Assembly (NCBI RefSeq): GCF_032813545.1
Contig: NZ_CP136520.1
Span: 3,466,001-3,530,000, forward strand
Reading direction: 5' to 3'
Origin: Nodosilinea sp. E11
Lineage (GTDB): Bacteria; Cyanobacteriota; Cyanobacteriia; Phormidesmidales; Phormidesmidaceae
Length of the DNA stretch: 64,000 bases
In this document: positions 18,224-25,813 of the stretch, one piece after another
Numbering within the stretch: the stretch's first letter is position 1
How the letters are laid out: every line of letters begins with the position of its first letter
Translations under genes and position numbers: made by a program
Notes under the pieces: model-generated
Databases searched by the model: none
Seen by the model: only the letters and a program-made list of their open reading frames with translations
Told to the model about the DNA's origin: nothing

Positions 18224-18817
18224 ATGGACGGGGAAGGGTCTCAGGCAGAACTGGCTGCTCGTTTAGAGGCACTGGAGGCCAGGGTAGAAGGGTTTCTTCA
18301 GCAGGGCTTGGTAGAGCGGATTGCCCGACTCGAAGACGCCCTAACCTTGGTTACCGACGTAGAACGCTACCAGCCCCTGCAACTGTTGCTGAAAACCGGC
18401 AAGCTGCAAGAGGCCGATGAAGAAACGGTGCGGGTAATTTTGCAGCAGGCGGGCACCCCCAACCGCGAAGACCTCACCCCCGAAGCTATTCGGCTGTTTC
18501 CCTGTAGCGTGCTGCGGGTGATCGATCGCCTGTGGACTACCTATACTGGCGGGCGCTTTGGCTTTAGCGTGCAGCTTCAAATCTATAAAGCGGTGGGCGG
18601 CACCCTAGAAAGCGCGATCGCCCAAGACCCCGCCGCCCTCAACCGGCTGGGCGAACAGGTGGGGTGGCGACGAAACGACCAGTGGAAGACCGTTGACCAG
18701 GCCCGGCACGACTTCAATGACCCCGTGGGCTGCTACCCCGTAATCTGGTGGGATTCGCCCTACGGGGCCAAGATGGTGAATTATTTTCTCAGTCGACTGT
18801 TCACCTGCGAACTGTAA
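18224..18817 (+). CDS. GUN4-domain protein
   Basis: A 197-residue protein ending in a GUN4 domain, the porphyrin-binding fold known from the activator of Mg-chelatase. An N-terminal coiled-coil segment (about 5-45) precedes the domain, which shows the helical part with KTGKLQEADEETVRVILQQ and the hallmark IDRLWTTYTGGRFGFSVQLQ, then VGWR and the final FNDPVGCYPVIWW. Start ATG 18224 has a good AAGGAG site 6 bp upstream. Cyanobacteria carry several GUN4-domain paralogues beside the true Gun4; this one's role, and whether it binds porphyrins, is open. A hairpin terminator follows. Confidence 0.88.
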   Translation: MDGEGSQAELAARLEALEARVEGFLQQGLVERIARLEDALTLVTDVERYQPLQLLLKTGKLQEADEETVRVILQQAGTPNREDLTPEAIRLFPCSVLRVIDRLWTTYTGGRFGFSVQLQIYKAVGGTLESAIAQDPAALNRLGEQVGWRRNDQWKTVDQARHDFNDPVGCYPVIWWDSPYGAKMVNYFLSRLFTCEL

Positions 18818-18822
18818 CAAAC

Positions 18823-18853
18823 AGCCGATGCTGAAGGGTTTTCAGCATCGGCT
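18823..18853 (+). terminator. 13-bp hairpin after the GUN4-domain gene
   Basis: Perfect 13-bp stem (18823-18835 with 18841-18853) and a 5-nt loop, 5 bp after the stop codon. There is no downstream T-run, but position and stability make it a likely 3'-end hairpin. Confidence 0.65.
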
Positions 18854-18969
18854 AGGCGTTAGCGGCCTGGTGGGAGATGTTTTGAACGGGGCAGTGGAGC
18901 GGCCTAATCCTCAAGCCTGCTTGGCTAACCCCCAGTTCCTCTCGGCAAAACCGCCAACCCCATCCAAGA

Positions 18970-19344
18970 TTACTCGGCCCCAGTTTCAGGGGTGGTTTCA
19001 GTCGCCTCGGGCTGAGCCTGGCGGCGCAGAGCTTGTTCTCGCAGGGTTTGGAAATTCTGAGCTTCGTTGCTGATGCGGCCCCGGTGTTGGCGGCTAAAGT
19101 CGCTCATGCTGGTGCCATTCATCAGAGTGACCCGGTGAATGAGATCAAAGGGACTGGCATTATCGCCAAAGATGCCGCCGCTGGTATCTGTGGTGCCAAA
19201 CCCTTCAGCGGCATTGACTCGGGGTGCACGGGTGGGGTCGGTGCCGGCGGCAGATTGGGCCAGGGCAGCCGGGGCTAATGACAATAGACCAACCGCCGCG
19301 ATCGCAGCAGCTATCGGTCGAGACAGGGGGTGCAGAACAGCCAT
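18970..19344 (-). CDS. Small exported protein of unknown function
   Basis: A 124-residue protein with a clear signal peptide (about residues 1-30, ending PAALAQS). The mature part has no recognised domain: a Gly/Asp-rich segment (EGFGTTDTSGGIFGDNASPFDLIHRV in pieces), then a polar helix rich in Gln, Arg and Glu. I chose ATG 19344 because AGGAG lies 8 bp before it and the signal peptide starts there. It stands alone between the GUN4-domain gene and the ABC exporter. Confidence 0.75.
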   Translation of the reverse strand: MAVLHPLSRPIAAAIAAVGLLSLAPAALAQSAAGTDPTRAPRVNAAEGFGTTDTSGGIFGDNASPFDLIHRVTLMNGTSMSDFSRQHRGRISNEAQNFQTLREQALRRQAQPEATETTPETGAE

Positions 19345-19516
19345 AGGAAAACTCCTAGACACCGTAGAACTAAACAACTAAATCACTGGAAAAACGCACT
19401 GTGCAATCGAAGCAAGCAGGCTGGTGATGGTGCTATTGTAGCGGCTAACTCCCAGACTGCCGAACCGGCTTAGACCAGTGGCAGAGCTGGTCTAGGTAAC
19501 CTAACGGCCACCCTAT

Positions 19517-20434
19517 CTAGGCAATACGGCGGCGCAGCAGCGGCTGAATCAGCCCCAGGGACAGCCCGCAAAATGCCACCAGCACCGCCAGACAGGCCCC
19601 CAGCGACACCGCCGCAAAGGGCGTTTGCATCACCGTGCTGCCCAGACTCCAGGTCGGATGCAGGTACACGTAGCGAATTGGCTCGATCGCATAGGTCAGC
19701 GGGTTTAAGCTGGCCACCACCTGTAGCCATTGAGGCATAAAGTCTAAGGGCACTAGCGCCGTGCTCGAAAACAACAGGGGTAGGTTAGTGACAAAAATTA
19801 CCCCGATTAGCTCAATGTGGCCGGGCAGAGCAAAGGTCAACCCCAAACTCAAGGCAGTGACCCCTAACACCAGCGCCATCACAATAAATAGCACCAGCAA
19901 CAGCCCAGGCACCGTGGGCAACCCGGCTCCAAGTACCGCACTGAGGGCCAAAATGGCCGCTGTTTGCACCAGACTGAGGGCGGCAATAAACAGCGCCGAC
20001 GCCACCACAATGGAGTAGCGCGAGGCCAGCGGGGCCACTAAAAAGCGGTTGAGAAAGCCAAACTCGCGGTCAAACATTACCGGCAGCCCGGCATTGAGCG
20101 CCCCGCCAAAGGCCGTAAACACGATGATGCCTGCCCCCAAAAACTGACCGTAGTTGCGGCTTTCGCCAAACAGGCCAGCGGGTACGTTTTGAAACAGCGC
20201 CCCAAACAGCACCAGCCAGATCAACGGCTGAATGACCCCCGCCACCAGGGTGGTCGGGCGACGCTGAAGCTGAATAAACAGCCGCCGCGTCATCGCCAGG
20301 GTCTCTTGCACAAAGGCCCCAGAAACCAATCCCTGAGATTTTAATACGTCGGTTTTCCAGGCTTTAAGTTCGGCATTTTCGAGGCTGGGGGCAGCCTCTC
20401 GCAGCGCAGATGAGGTGGGAATGGTGGTACTCAT
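19517..20434 (-). CDS. ABC-2 type transporter permease
   Basis: Inner-membrane permease of a DrrB/ABC-2 exporter, 305 residues. After a soluble N-terminus (about 1-55) it has about six hydrophobic segments, and the ABC-2 region shows IQPLIWLVLFGALFQNVP and the conserved SLNPLTYAIEPIRY motif near the last third. The ATPase gene lies 9 bp upstream in the same direction, so the two form an exporter. Likely cargo (lipid, antibiotic or polysaccharide) is not evident. Confidence 0.92.
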   Translation of the reverse strand: MSTTIPTSSALREAAPSLENAELKAWKTDVLKSQGLVSGAFVQETLAMTRRLFIQLQRRPTTLVAGVIQPLIWLVLFGALFQNVPAGLFGESRNYGQFLGAGIIVFTAFGGALNAGLPVMFDREFGFLNRFLVAPLASRYSIVVASALFIAALSLVQTAAILALSAVLGAGLPTVPGLLLVLFIVMALVLGVTALSLGLTFALPGHIELIGVIFVTNLPLLFSSTALVPLDFMPQWLQVVASLNPLTYAIEPIRYVYLHPTWSLGSTVMQTPFAAVSLGACLAVLVAFCGLSLGLIQPLLRRRIA

Positions 20435-20443
20435 AGTGTTATC

Positions 20444-21469
20444 CTAACGTCCCTTCATAGCCTGTTTCTTTTCTTTTTTTAAGTCGCGCTGCCCCACAGC
20501 AGCCAATTCGGCATCCATGAGGGTGCGCCCCGTGGCCGCCAGATACACGTCGTCGAGGCTAGGCCGCGATTGGGCAATGCCAAAGACAGGCAAGTCGGCA
20601 GCTTTGAGCGCCTGCTGTACCGTCAGCAGCACATCGGGCTGACGGTCGACCACCAAGTTCAACGAATTGCCCTGGGCCGCATTGACAATCACTTCCCGCA
20701 CAACGGGCAGCTCTGACAACATGGCTTGGGCCTGCTCGGCCTCAGCGTCGGAGGTAAATTCGCGGATGCGCAGGGTGATGCGATCGCCCCCAATTTTGTC
20801 CTTCAGGTCGCTGGGGGTGCCCGCTGCAATCACCTGACCGCGATCGATAATGGCTACCCGGTCGGCCAAGGCATCTACTTCTTCTAAATAGTGGCTGGTA
20901 ATCAGAATGGTGGTGCCCGCCGCCCGCAGCTGCCGTAAAAACGTCCACACGGCTGCGCGGGTTTCAATATCGAGCCCCACCGTGGGTTCGTCGAGCACCA
21001 GCAGATCGGGCTGGTGCAATAGCCCCAAAGCTAGATCTAGCCGCTTTCTAAGACCGCCGGAGTAGGTGCCGGTCTTTTTGTCGGCCCAGTCGCCCAGTTC
21101 TAGCAGATCGATCATCTGATCGATGCGGCGGCCCGACACCCTTTTAGGCATGTGGTAAATGTCGGCCTGGAGCTGAAGCAGCTCGCGTCCGGTCAGCACC
21201 TTGTCGAGGGCCACCTCCTGAGCAATGTAGCCCAGGTACTGGCGCACCAGCCGAGGCTGATCGACCACCGAGATGCCCATTACCTCTAAGGTGCCGCTGT
21301 CGGGGGTGGTCAGGGTGCAGAGGCAGCGAATGGTGGTGGTTTTGCCCGCCCCGTTTGGCCCCAGCAGGCCAAAAATTTCGCCGGACTCAATGGTGAGCGA
21401 CACATCGCGCACTGCCGCCACTGTCCCGTAAGACTTCTTCAGGTTTTTAATTGTTACCGCTGCGGCCAT
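20444..21469 (-). CDS. ABC exporter ATP-binding protein (DrrA-like)
   Basis: ATPase partner of the following permease, 341 residues from ATG 21469; a TTG at 21487 is the alternative start. Walker A is GPNGAGKTT (K43), the signature is YSGGLRKRLDLALGL, Walker B is LLVLDEPTVGLD, and the H-loop is ITSHYLEE. A C-terminal extension of about 90 residues (LRIREFTSDAEAEQAQAML onward) is typical of DrrA-like export ATPases. Confidence 0.94.
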   Translation of the reverse strand: MAAAVTIKNLKKSYGTVAAVRDVSLTIESGEIFGLLGPNGAGKTTTIRCLCTLTTPDSGTLEVMGISVVDQPRLVRQYLGYIAQEVALDKVLTGRELLQLQADIYHMPKRVSGRRIDQMIDLLELGDWADKKTGTYSGGLRKRLDLALGLLHQPDLLVLDEPTVGLDIETRAAVWTFLRQLRAAGTTILITSHYLEEVDALADRVAIIDRGQVIAAGTPSDLKDKIGGDRITLRIREFTSDAEAEQAQAMLSELPVVREVIVNAAQGNSLNLVVDRQPDVLLTVQQALKAADLPVFGIAQSRPSLDDVYLAATGRTLMDAELAAVGQRDLKKEKKQAMKGR

Positions 21470-21577
21470 CTGTAGAGCTAACCCCAAACGTATTGCTTCC
21501 TACCCTTGTCATTCTACAGAACTCCACCGGACGGCGGGAGGGTGAGCCGAAGCGGATAGGTTGTAATGCCCCGCCCC

Positions 21578-21638
21578 GCCCAAAGATCCCCGAGTTTTTG
21601 CCCAAAGATCCCCGAGTTTTTCAAAAACTCGGGGATCT
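21578..21638. repeat. 22-bp tandem duplication ending in a 16-bp hairpin
   Basis: A 22-bp unit occurs twice without a gap (21578-21599 and 21600-21621). The second copy's last 16 bases (21606-21621) are perfectly inverted at 21623-21638, separated by one base. The core CCCCGAG/CTCGGGG resembles other intergenic palindromes in this window. Confidence 0.9.
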
Positions 21639-21760
21639 GAACCTAGCCGTAACCTCCATCTCGCCAGGGGTGGGTGGTGAGTTATGGCAGGGCGACAAGT
21701 TCATGGTTGGTAATAGAGGTTAGTGACCGCCTAATCCACCCTACGGATGCCAACAGCCTA

Positions 21761-21793
21761 AGAACCCCGGTTTCTTCAAGAAACCGGGGTTCT
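21761..21793. repeat. 16-bp perfect intergenic hairpin
   Basis: Perfect inverted repeat (21761-21776 with 21778-21793) around one base, with core AACCCCGG/CCGGGGTT. It has the same design and the same downstream TGAAC as the hairpin at 21606-21638, suggesting a dispersed repeat family. Confidence 0.9.
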
Positions 21794-21907
21794 GAACTCG
21801 CCCGCAGGCCCAAACCCGCTCTCTAACAACAACCTTTGTAATCTGCCCATCCCGCCCAAATCGCGGCTATAAAAGGGAGAACCCCGCCTGCTCAACCCAA
21901 AATTGCC

Positions 21908-24802
21908 ATGACCCACGACGAGCTGCTGCAACTGATCGACCAGGCCGCCGCTGAGGGGTGGACAGAACTAGACCTCTCGGGCCAGGGGTTAACGGAGCTG
22001 CCCCCCGAAATTGGCAAACTTACCCAGCTAGAAACCCTAACTTTGGGAAAGATGACTTGGTGCGCCTATGGAGATGACGGATTTCAAGCAGGATACACCT
22101 CACTATCAAGCAATGATTCTCCAAACAAAAATTCCATATCGCACCTACCAAGAGAATTAGCCTTACTAAGCAGACTTCGGACATTGATCCTTGACGGGAA
22201 TCCTTTAGAAGAGATCCCGGAAAGCGTGACCAAAATTGCCTCCTTGGAAAAGATTTCAGCAATCGAAATTGGATTAAAAAGAATCAATCCGAGAATATCC
22301 AAGCTTGAAATTCTAAATAAAATTGATTTAAGAGGCAACCAAATAGAATGTTTGCCAAAAGAGATCGAACAACTTAGAAAATTAAAAGAACTTGATCTCT
22401 GTGGCAATTATTTAGCCACAGTTCCGAGCTTCGCATTCTCTCTTGACTCACTTAGAACTTTAACCCTGAGCGCCAATCAAATAACAAGCTTGCCAGAGGA
22501 TATTCAGCAAAATAAAGCCCTCGTAAATCTTGCACTAGACTATAATAAACTTGAAGGAATTCCAGATTGTGTAGACAAGCTTCAGAGCTTAAGAAGTCTA
22601 AATTTGAGTGGGAATAGAATTTCCCATGCTTCTGAAGCCATAGGCAATATTCACAGCCTCTTATACCTAGACTTGTCCTTTAATGAACTTGAATTAATAC
22701 CAGCTTCTATTAATCGACTCAGAAATCTGCAATCTCTCGTTTTACATAGCAATAAAATTAGAACCATTCCAGCCTTCATTTGCGAACTAAAAGAGCTTGA
22801 AAATGTCATTTTCAGATGGAACCAGATCAAATCTATTCCTGATGAGCTAACTTGCTTAAAAGAGCTTCAAAGAATCGATTGTTCACACAATAAAATCAAT
22901 GCGATACCCAGAAATATAAATCAACTGAAGAAGCTAAAACATCTTGAGCTTGCATGCAACGAAATTGAGGCATTTCCTGTCGAACTGACAGCATTGAAAG
23001 AGCTTGAATTTCTTGATCTTCAAAGCAATTCAATACTTTCTATTCCCAGAGAGATCGAATTGTTAACCAATTTAAATTACTTGGATTTACGAAGCAATCC
23101 TCTTCCTATATCCCCAGAGATACTTGGCTCTCCTGACCTCGATGATTCACCAGGCTCTGTAGAAGGTATTTTCAACTATCTAAAAGAACTATATGGTGGC
23201 AAGGTAAAACCCCTAAATGAGGCTAAGATGCTTTTGGTGGGACAACCCCTTGTTGGTAAGACTTCTTTAATAAACCGACTTGTCGATAATCATTACAATA
23301 GTGATGAATCACAAACTGACGGCCTTAAGGTTCGCTCTTGGGGTGTCCACATCAATAGCAAAGACGTGCGCCTCAACGTGTGGGACTTTGGTGGCCAAGA
23401 AATCTACCACGCCACCCACCAGTTCTTTCTCACCAAGCGCAGCCTCTACCTGCTCGTCTGCAACTGCCGCACCAGCGAAGACGAAAACCGCATCGAATAC
23501 TGGCTGAAGCTGATCCAAAGCTTTGGCAGCGAGTCGCCTGTCATCATCGTCGGCAATAAAAGCGACGAGCAACCCCTTGATATCAACCGCAAAGCCCTGC
23601 GGCAAAAATACCCCAATATCTGCGCCATTCTCGAAACCTCTTGCCAAAGTGGCAATGGCATCGAAGACCTGCGGGCCACAATCACCTCAGAAGTGGGCAA
23701 ACTGCGCGATGTCTACAATTTGCTGCCTCTCTCCTGGTTCAAGGTCAAAGAACAGCTCGAAGCCCTCGACAAAGACTTCATCAGCTACGGCGAATACATC
23801 GGCATCTGCCACCAAAACCAAATCCCCGAAGAGCAAAACCAAACCCAGCTCATCGACCTACTCCATAATCTGGGCCTGGTGCTCAACTTTCGTGAGCACG
23901 ACTTTTTGCAAAACACCAACGTCCTCAACCCCGATTGGGTCACCCAGGGCATCTACACCCTGCTCAGCGACGATACCCTCAAAACCCAGGGCAAAGGCAT
24001 TCTCGATTACGACGATCTGAGCCGGGTGCTAGAGCCGACCCGCTACCCTCCCGAGCGCCACCGCTACCTCACCGAACTCATGCAAGAGTTTCAGCTCTGC
24101 TTTGAGCTGCCCGACTGCTCCTGCCCCCGCTTTCTCATCCCCGGTCTGCTGCCCAAAGACGAACCCGACGACACTAGGCTAAAGGGTGAAACTCTTGAAT
24201 TTCAATACCACTACCGCATTCTGCCCGAGAGCGTGCTATCGCGGTTCATCGTCCTCAGCCACGAAAAAATCCACGAGCAAACCTGCTGGCGCAGCGGCGT
24301 CATGCTGGAATATTGCGAAGGCGACGAGGTCTGTAACATTGCTCGCGTCAAAGCCGACCCCGAAGATAAAAAGATTTTCATCTCCATCAGCGGGCGCGAA
24401 ACCATCCGCCGAATTTTCCTGGCTCTTATCCGCGACACCTTTACCAAAATCCATAAGAGCTTTGCCGATCTGGAGGTGACCGAGTGGGTGCCCGTCCCTG
24501 GACACCCCGACCATCCCCCGCTCGACTACCAAGAGCTACTGGGCCAAGAAGGCATGGGCATCCAAGAATTTCCCATCGGCAAACTGCGCCTGCGCCTCAA
24601 CCTGCGCCAGCTCCTCGACGGCTACGAACCCGTAGAAGCCCGCCGCCAGCGCGACCTCAAAGAACGCGGCCTCGATATCGAAGAACGCTACGGCGATATT
24701 CATCTCAACATTCACCAGGGTAGCCGCGCCACCCACCAGCACGGCAGCGGCGATAATGTAGCAGGCGACCTCATCCAAGGTGACAAACACAGCCAATCGT
24801 AG
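21908..24802 (+). CDS. LRR-Roc-COR signalling protein with C-terminal HQHGSGDNVAGD tag
   Basis: A 964-residue cytosolic GTPase of the Roc-COR family. Residues about 18-410 form some 17 leucine-rich repeats of the LPxxIxxLxxLxxLxLxxNxI type. The Roc GTPase domain (about 440-605) shows G1 GQPLVGKTS (K451), G3 DFGGQ (D493-Q497), G4 NKSD (550-553) and G5 TSCQSG. A COR domain (about 610-880) follows. The C-terminus carries HQHGSGDNVAGD (943-954), repeated exactly near the start of the 155-residue protein encoded at 25316. The LRR part and the P-loop (about 22030-23330) are AT-rich with different codon choice, while both flanks are GC-rich like the rest of the window. The first of four closely spaced genes. 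Bacterial Roc-COR proteins act as nucleotide-dependent switches; the ligand and output here are unknown. Confidence 0.92.
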   Translation: MTHDELLQLIDQAAAEGWTELDLSGQGLTELPPEIGKLTQLETLTLGKMTWCAYGDDGFQAGYTSLSSNDSPNKNSISHLPRELALLSRLRTLILDGNPLEEIPESVTKIASLEKISAIEIGLKRINPRISKLEILNKIDLRGNQIECLPKEIEQLRKLKELDLCGNYLATVPSFAFSLDSLRTLTLSANQITSLPEDIQQNKALVNLALDYNKLEGIPDCVDKLQSLRSLNLSGNRISHASEAIGNIHSLLYLDLSFNELELIPASINRLRNLQSLVLHSNKIRTIPAFICELKELENVIFRWNQIKSIPDELTCLKELQRIDCSHNKINAIPRNINQLKKLKHLELACNEIEAFPVELTALKELEFLDLQSNSILSIPREIELLTNLNYLDLRSNPLPISPEILGSPDLDDSPGSVEGIFNYLKELYGGKVKPLNEAKMLLVGQPLVGKTSLINRLVDNHYNSDESQTDGLKVRSWGVHINSKDVRLNVWDFGGQEIYHATHQFFLTKRSLYLLVCNCRTSEDENRIEYWLKLIQSFGSESPVIIVGNKSDEQPLDINRKALRQKYPNICAILETSCQSGNGIEDLRATITSEVGKLRDVYNLLPLSWFKVKEQLEALDKDFISYGEYIGICHQNQIPEEQNQTQLIDLLHNLGLVLNFREHDFLQNTNVLNPDWVTQGIYTLLSDDTLKTQGKGILDYDDLSRVLEPTRYPPERHRYLTELMQEFQLCFELPDCSCPRFLIPGLLPKDEPDDTRLKGETLEFQYHYRILPESVLSRFIVLSHEKIHEQTCWRSGVMLEYCEGDEVCNIARVKADPEDKKIFISISGRETIRRIFLALIRDTFTKIHKSFADLEVTEWVPVPGHPDHPPLDYQELLGQEGMGIQEFPIGKLRLRLNLRQLLDGYEPVEARRQRDLKERGLDIEERYGDIHLNIHQGSRATHQHGSGDNVAGDLIQGDKHSQS

Positions 24803-24826
24803 GGTGCATTCGCGAAGCAATGCACC
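24803..24826. repeat. Short hairpin between LRR-Roc and DUF4258 genes
   Basis: An 8-bp perfect stem GGTGCATT/AATGCACC (24803-24810 with 24819-24826) with an 8-nt loop in the 43-bp gap between the genes. It resembles a common cyanobacterial intergenic palindrome and could lower read-through or alter mRNA processing. Confidence 0.6.
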
Positions 24827-24845
24827 ACTCTCAACCACAGACCCC

Positions 24846-25100
24846 ATGCAAATTTTCTGGACAAAGCACGCTGAGGAACGTCAACAGCAATGGCAACAGC
24901 GATTGGGTATTACTCGCGAGGAGGTCGAAGCCGTCGTCAAAAATCCACAACAGATTGTTATTGAAGACGATATTTTTATCGCCCAGGCAATGCGAGGTAA
25001 AGGGCTGTTACGGATTCCCTTCGCTGATGTAGCTGGCACCAGACGCATTATCACCCTGTACTGGACTAATCAAGTTAACCGCTACTGGCAGGAGAACTAG
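24846..25100 (+). CDS. DUF4258-type protein, toxin-like
   Basis: An 84-residue small basic protein. The start WTKHAEERQQQ, the GITREEVEAVVKNPQQIV helix and the following strands, ending TLYWTNQVNRYW, match the DUF4258 pattern (HAxxR, then a 'nP..i' helix), a group related to RelE/BrnT-like toxins. I chose ATG 24846; the frame extends upstream without family similarity. Its stop is one base before the ATG of a DUF2283 gene, the usual partner of DUF4258. A toxin role is inferred from family pairing, not shown. Confidence 0.75.
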   Translation: MQIFWTKHAEERQQQWQQRLGITREEVEAVVKNPQQIVIEDDIFIAQAMRGKGLLRIPFADVAGTRRIITLYWTNQVNRYWQEN

Positions 25101-25101
25101 C

Positions 25102-25302
25102 ATGAATGTCAAATATGACGCTGAAGCCGATGTGCTGATTTTCATCATGAAAGATATCCCTCCCTATAATGCTATTTCTGAACCGGGCGGGGTGATTGTC
25201 AGCTATGACGAAAACGATGACCCAGTCAGTATCGAATTTCTCAACGCCTCAAAGCGCCAACTCTTCAACCCCAGTGAGACCGTGCTTCAAGTACTTAGTT
25301 AA
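25102..25302 (+). CDS. DUF2283 protein, probable partner of the DUF4258 protein
   Basis: A 66-residue protein with the DUF2283 pattern: MNVKYDAEADVLIF, then a glycine turn (SEPGGVIVSYDENDDPVSIEFLNASKR in pieces) and a short C-terminal tail. The ATG at 25102 has GGAGA at a good distance inside the end of the previous gene, so translation is coupled. DUF2283 proteins are regularly found next to DUF4258 or other toxin-like genes and are presumed antitoxins; binding is not demonstrated. Confidence 0.78.
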   Translation: MNVKYDAEADVLIFIMKDIPPYNAISEPGGVIVSYDENDDPVSIEFLNASKRQLFNPSETVLQVLS

Positions 25303-25315
25303 ATAGGTTTCAACC

Positions 25316-25783
25316 ATGGCAAACACCATTCACCAGCACGGCAGCGGCGACAACGTTGCAGGCGACAAAGTGATGGGGCAAAAAATCGGCACCCAGGTCA
25401 ACGGCGGCAACATTGGCAACCTAGTCAACGAAGCCAGCGGCAATGCCCAGGTAACCGCCACCAGCTTTAGCCAAACCAGCGGCACCACCACTGCCGAACT
25501 GCTCCAGATTGTCGATCGCCTGCGCCAGACCGCCGCCCAACTGCCTCCCAAAGTGCGCGACGACCTGATTATCGACATCGACGACGTTGAGGCCGAAATT
25601 CAAAAGCCCGACGACCAGCGCAGCATGCCGAAGTTGCGAAAACGTCTCGCCGCCCTAGCAACCGCAGCCACCATGCTGACTGGCGGGGTATCGGCAGCAA
25701 ATGAATTGGCTGATGGTGTCATTGAGCTAGGCAGCAAAATCGGTATTGAGATTCAGCTGCCGTCATCATCAAATCAGCCATAG
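25316..25783 (+). CDS. HQHGSGDNVAGD-tagged helical protein, putative partner of the LRR-Roc protein
   Basis: A 155-residue protein that I do not recognise as a named family. Residues 6-17 are the tag HQHGSGDNVAGD, identical to the C-terminal tag of the LRR-Roc-COR protein three genes upstream. A Gly/Asn/Val-rich segment continues (about 18-45, with GGNIGNLVNEASGNAQV). The rest (about 58-145) is predicted helical, with two charged helices (ELLQIVDRLRQTAAQLPPKVRDD in part, and an Arg/Lys/Ala-rich one) and a final small-residue segment. There is no signal peptide. It starts 13 bp after the DUF2283 gene, so it shares the transcript. The repeated tag suggests homotypic recruitment by the Roc protein, as with short Gly/Asn-rich signalling motifs in NLR-like systems; this is inference. 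Confidence 0.7.
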   Translation: MANTIHQHGSGDNVAGDKVMGQKIGTQVNGGNIGNLVNEASGNAQVTATSFSQTSGTTTAELLQIVDRLRQTAAQLPPKVRDDLIIDIDDVEAEIQKPDDQRSMPKLRKRLAALATAATMLTGGVSAANELADGVIELGSKIGIEIQLPSSSNQP

Positions 25784-25813
25784 CTCGGCCTTTCTGCTGC
25801 CCACCGTTAGCGC

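Larger units (their letters stand above)
21470..21907. other. 438-bp spacer with palindromic repeats
   Basis: Non-coding stretch between the divergent exporter operon and the LRR-Roc gene. It holds the tandem repeat/hairpin at 21578-21638 and the hairpin at 21761-21793, listed separately. Promoters for both directions must lie here, but I cannot place a convincing -35/-10 pair. Confidence 0.6.

Noticed and set aside
21578-21638. Repeat considered as a CRISPR array
   Set aside because: Only two direct units, with no spacer between them, and a perfect hairpin instead; no cas genes nearby.
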